A stretch of DNA of 64,000 nt, taken from Clostridiaceae bacterium AF10-41. GTDB lineage: Bacteria > Bacillota > Clostridia > Clostridiales > Clostridiaceae. Below are positions 63,635-64,000 of the stretch, one piece after another. Positions within the stretch are counted from its first letter, which is position 1. Every line of letters starts with the position of its first letter. The stretch is from positions 67,112 through 131,111 of the forward strand of contig JAQCTH010000002.1 of assembly GCA_027686065.1 (NCBI GenBank), given 5' to 3'. The notes beneath the pieces were generated by a model that saw nothing but the letters and a program-made list of their open reading frames with translations, had not been told where the DNA came from and did not search any database. The translations under genes and the position numbers were made by a program.

Positions 63635-63663
63635 ATTTTATATTTTATATAACTATATGTCAA
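63635..63663 (-). promoter_or_regulatory. carAB promoter
   Basis: TTGACA (63663-63658) and TAAAAT (63640-63635) on the minus strand with 17-bp spacing; the transcript would start near 63628, about 265 nt before carA. Confidence 0.7.
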
Positions 63664-64000
63664 TGTTTTTAGCAATATTAATAATTATGCAATAAATAGA
63701 TATATATTATATCTATGTAAACATTCATAACTATCAAACTATAATTTTCTTATTATACCCATAAACTCTTATATTACTGATACCAATATTATAGATAGTA
63801 GATTTATTTAATAATTATCTACTATCTATAATACACTATAATATGAAATAAATATATATTCTATGAATAAAAATTCATTAATATCTAATTTTTATTCATC
63901 AGTCGTAATGCAAATTATCCATATTATAAATAGTAAAATACTATCATATTTAGTATCAATATCTTTATTATTAAATAATTACTTAAGTCATTGTAATAGT
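63664..64000. other. Intergenic sequence with two strong hairpins, no gene seen
   Basis: A/T-rich sequence up to the window edge. It holds a perfect 17-bp stem (63787-63833, TATTATAGATAGTAGAT and complement, 13-base loop). A 13-bp stem lies at 63863-63899 (ATGAATAAAAATT and complement). These may end transcripts of a gene beyond the right edge. No reading frame with a ribosome site was found. Confidence 0.5.

Noticed and set aside
63664..64000. Replication origin or DnaA-box cluster in the A/T-rich right edge
   Set aside because: No TTATCCACA-like boxes are present and the flanking genes are not dnaA or dnaN.

Overview
The window is about 64 kb of a low-GC Firmicutes chromosome, almost certainly a spore-forming anaerobe of Clostridium sensu stricto. 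The evidence is the A/T-rich gaps with strong GGAGG-type ribosome sites, class III (glycyl-radical) ribonucleotide reductase, ferredoxin, spore genes (spmA/spmB, a Csp germination protease with SleC), CcpA, T-boxes, a lysine riboswitch and a PyrR leader. There are no rRNA or tRNA genes, transposases, prophage genes or CRISPR arrays. Most genes are on the minus strand.

Layout. 1-2 kb: partial aconitase and a NifV/Re-citrate-synthase-like enzyme. 2-4.2 kb: nrdD behind a probable NrdR box. 4.5-6.1 kb (plus strand): degV, a PadR regulator and a small protein. 6.1-10.1 kb: ferredoxin, Mrp/NBP35 ATPase and three envelope or unknown proteins. 10.4-20.5 kb: the conserved block metG-(metG paralog, Na/Pi transporter)-tatD-yabE-rnmV-ksgA with a Met T-box in front. 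20.5-31 kb: small membrane proteins, two aminopeptidase-P proteins, a lysine-riboswitch NhaC-family transporter, pheB, spmAB and ccpA. 31.2-35.7 kb: T-box-controlled eukaryote-type ileS and a bfd-like [2Fe-2S] protein. 36-44.6 kb: rRNA methyltransferase, CAP-domain protein, ECF sigma/anti-sigma pair, comB, radical SAM protein, lipoprotein and a YkvI-like permease. 44.7-52 kb: an H-NOX chemoreceptor, sleC and a double-subtilase csp gene. 52-59 kb: XRE regulator, DUF3783 protein, cyclophilin, murI, an atypical glutamine synthetase, HD-GYP protein and a probable SOS-regulated small gene. 59-64 kb: carB, carA and their PyrR leader.

The strongest unexplained signals are regulatory. (1) Between the Na/Pi transporter and the metG paralog there is a Pho-box-like promoter pointing away from the transporter. 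It leads into a short non-coding unit with two C-rich segments and an intrinsic terminator: a candidate phosphate-responsive small RNA. (2) The carAB leader combines a PyrR site with a 33-35 codon reading frame whose stop codon lies in the terminator loop. (3) A near-consensus LexA box sits inside the promoter of an unknown 96-residue protein. (4) One open frame encodes two subtilase modules, both with intact triads, in front of a sleC that carries a collagen-like insert. (5) A composite intergenic repeat family recurs at three places. All calls were made by reading the sequence; no database search or folding program was run.
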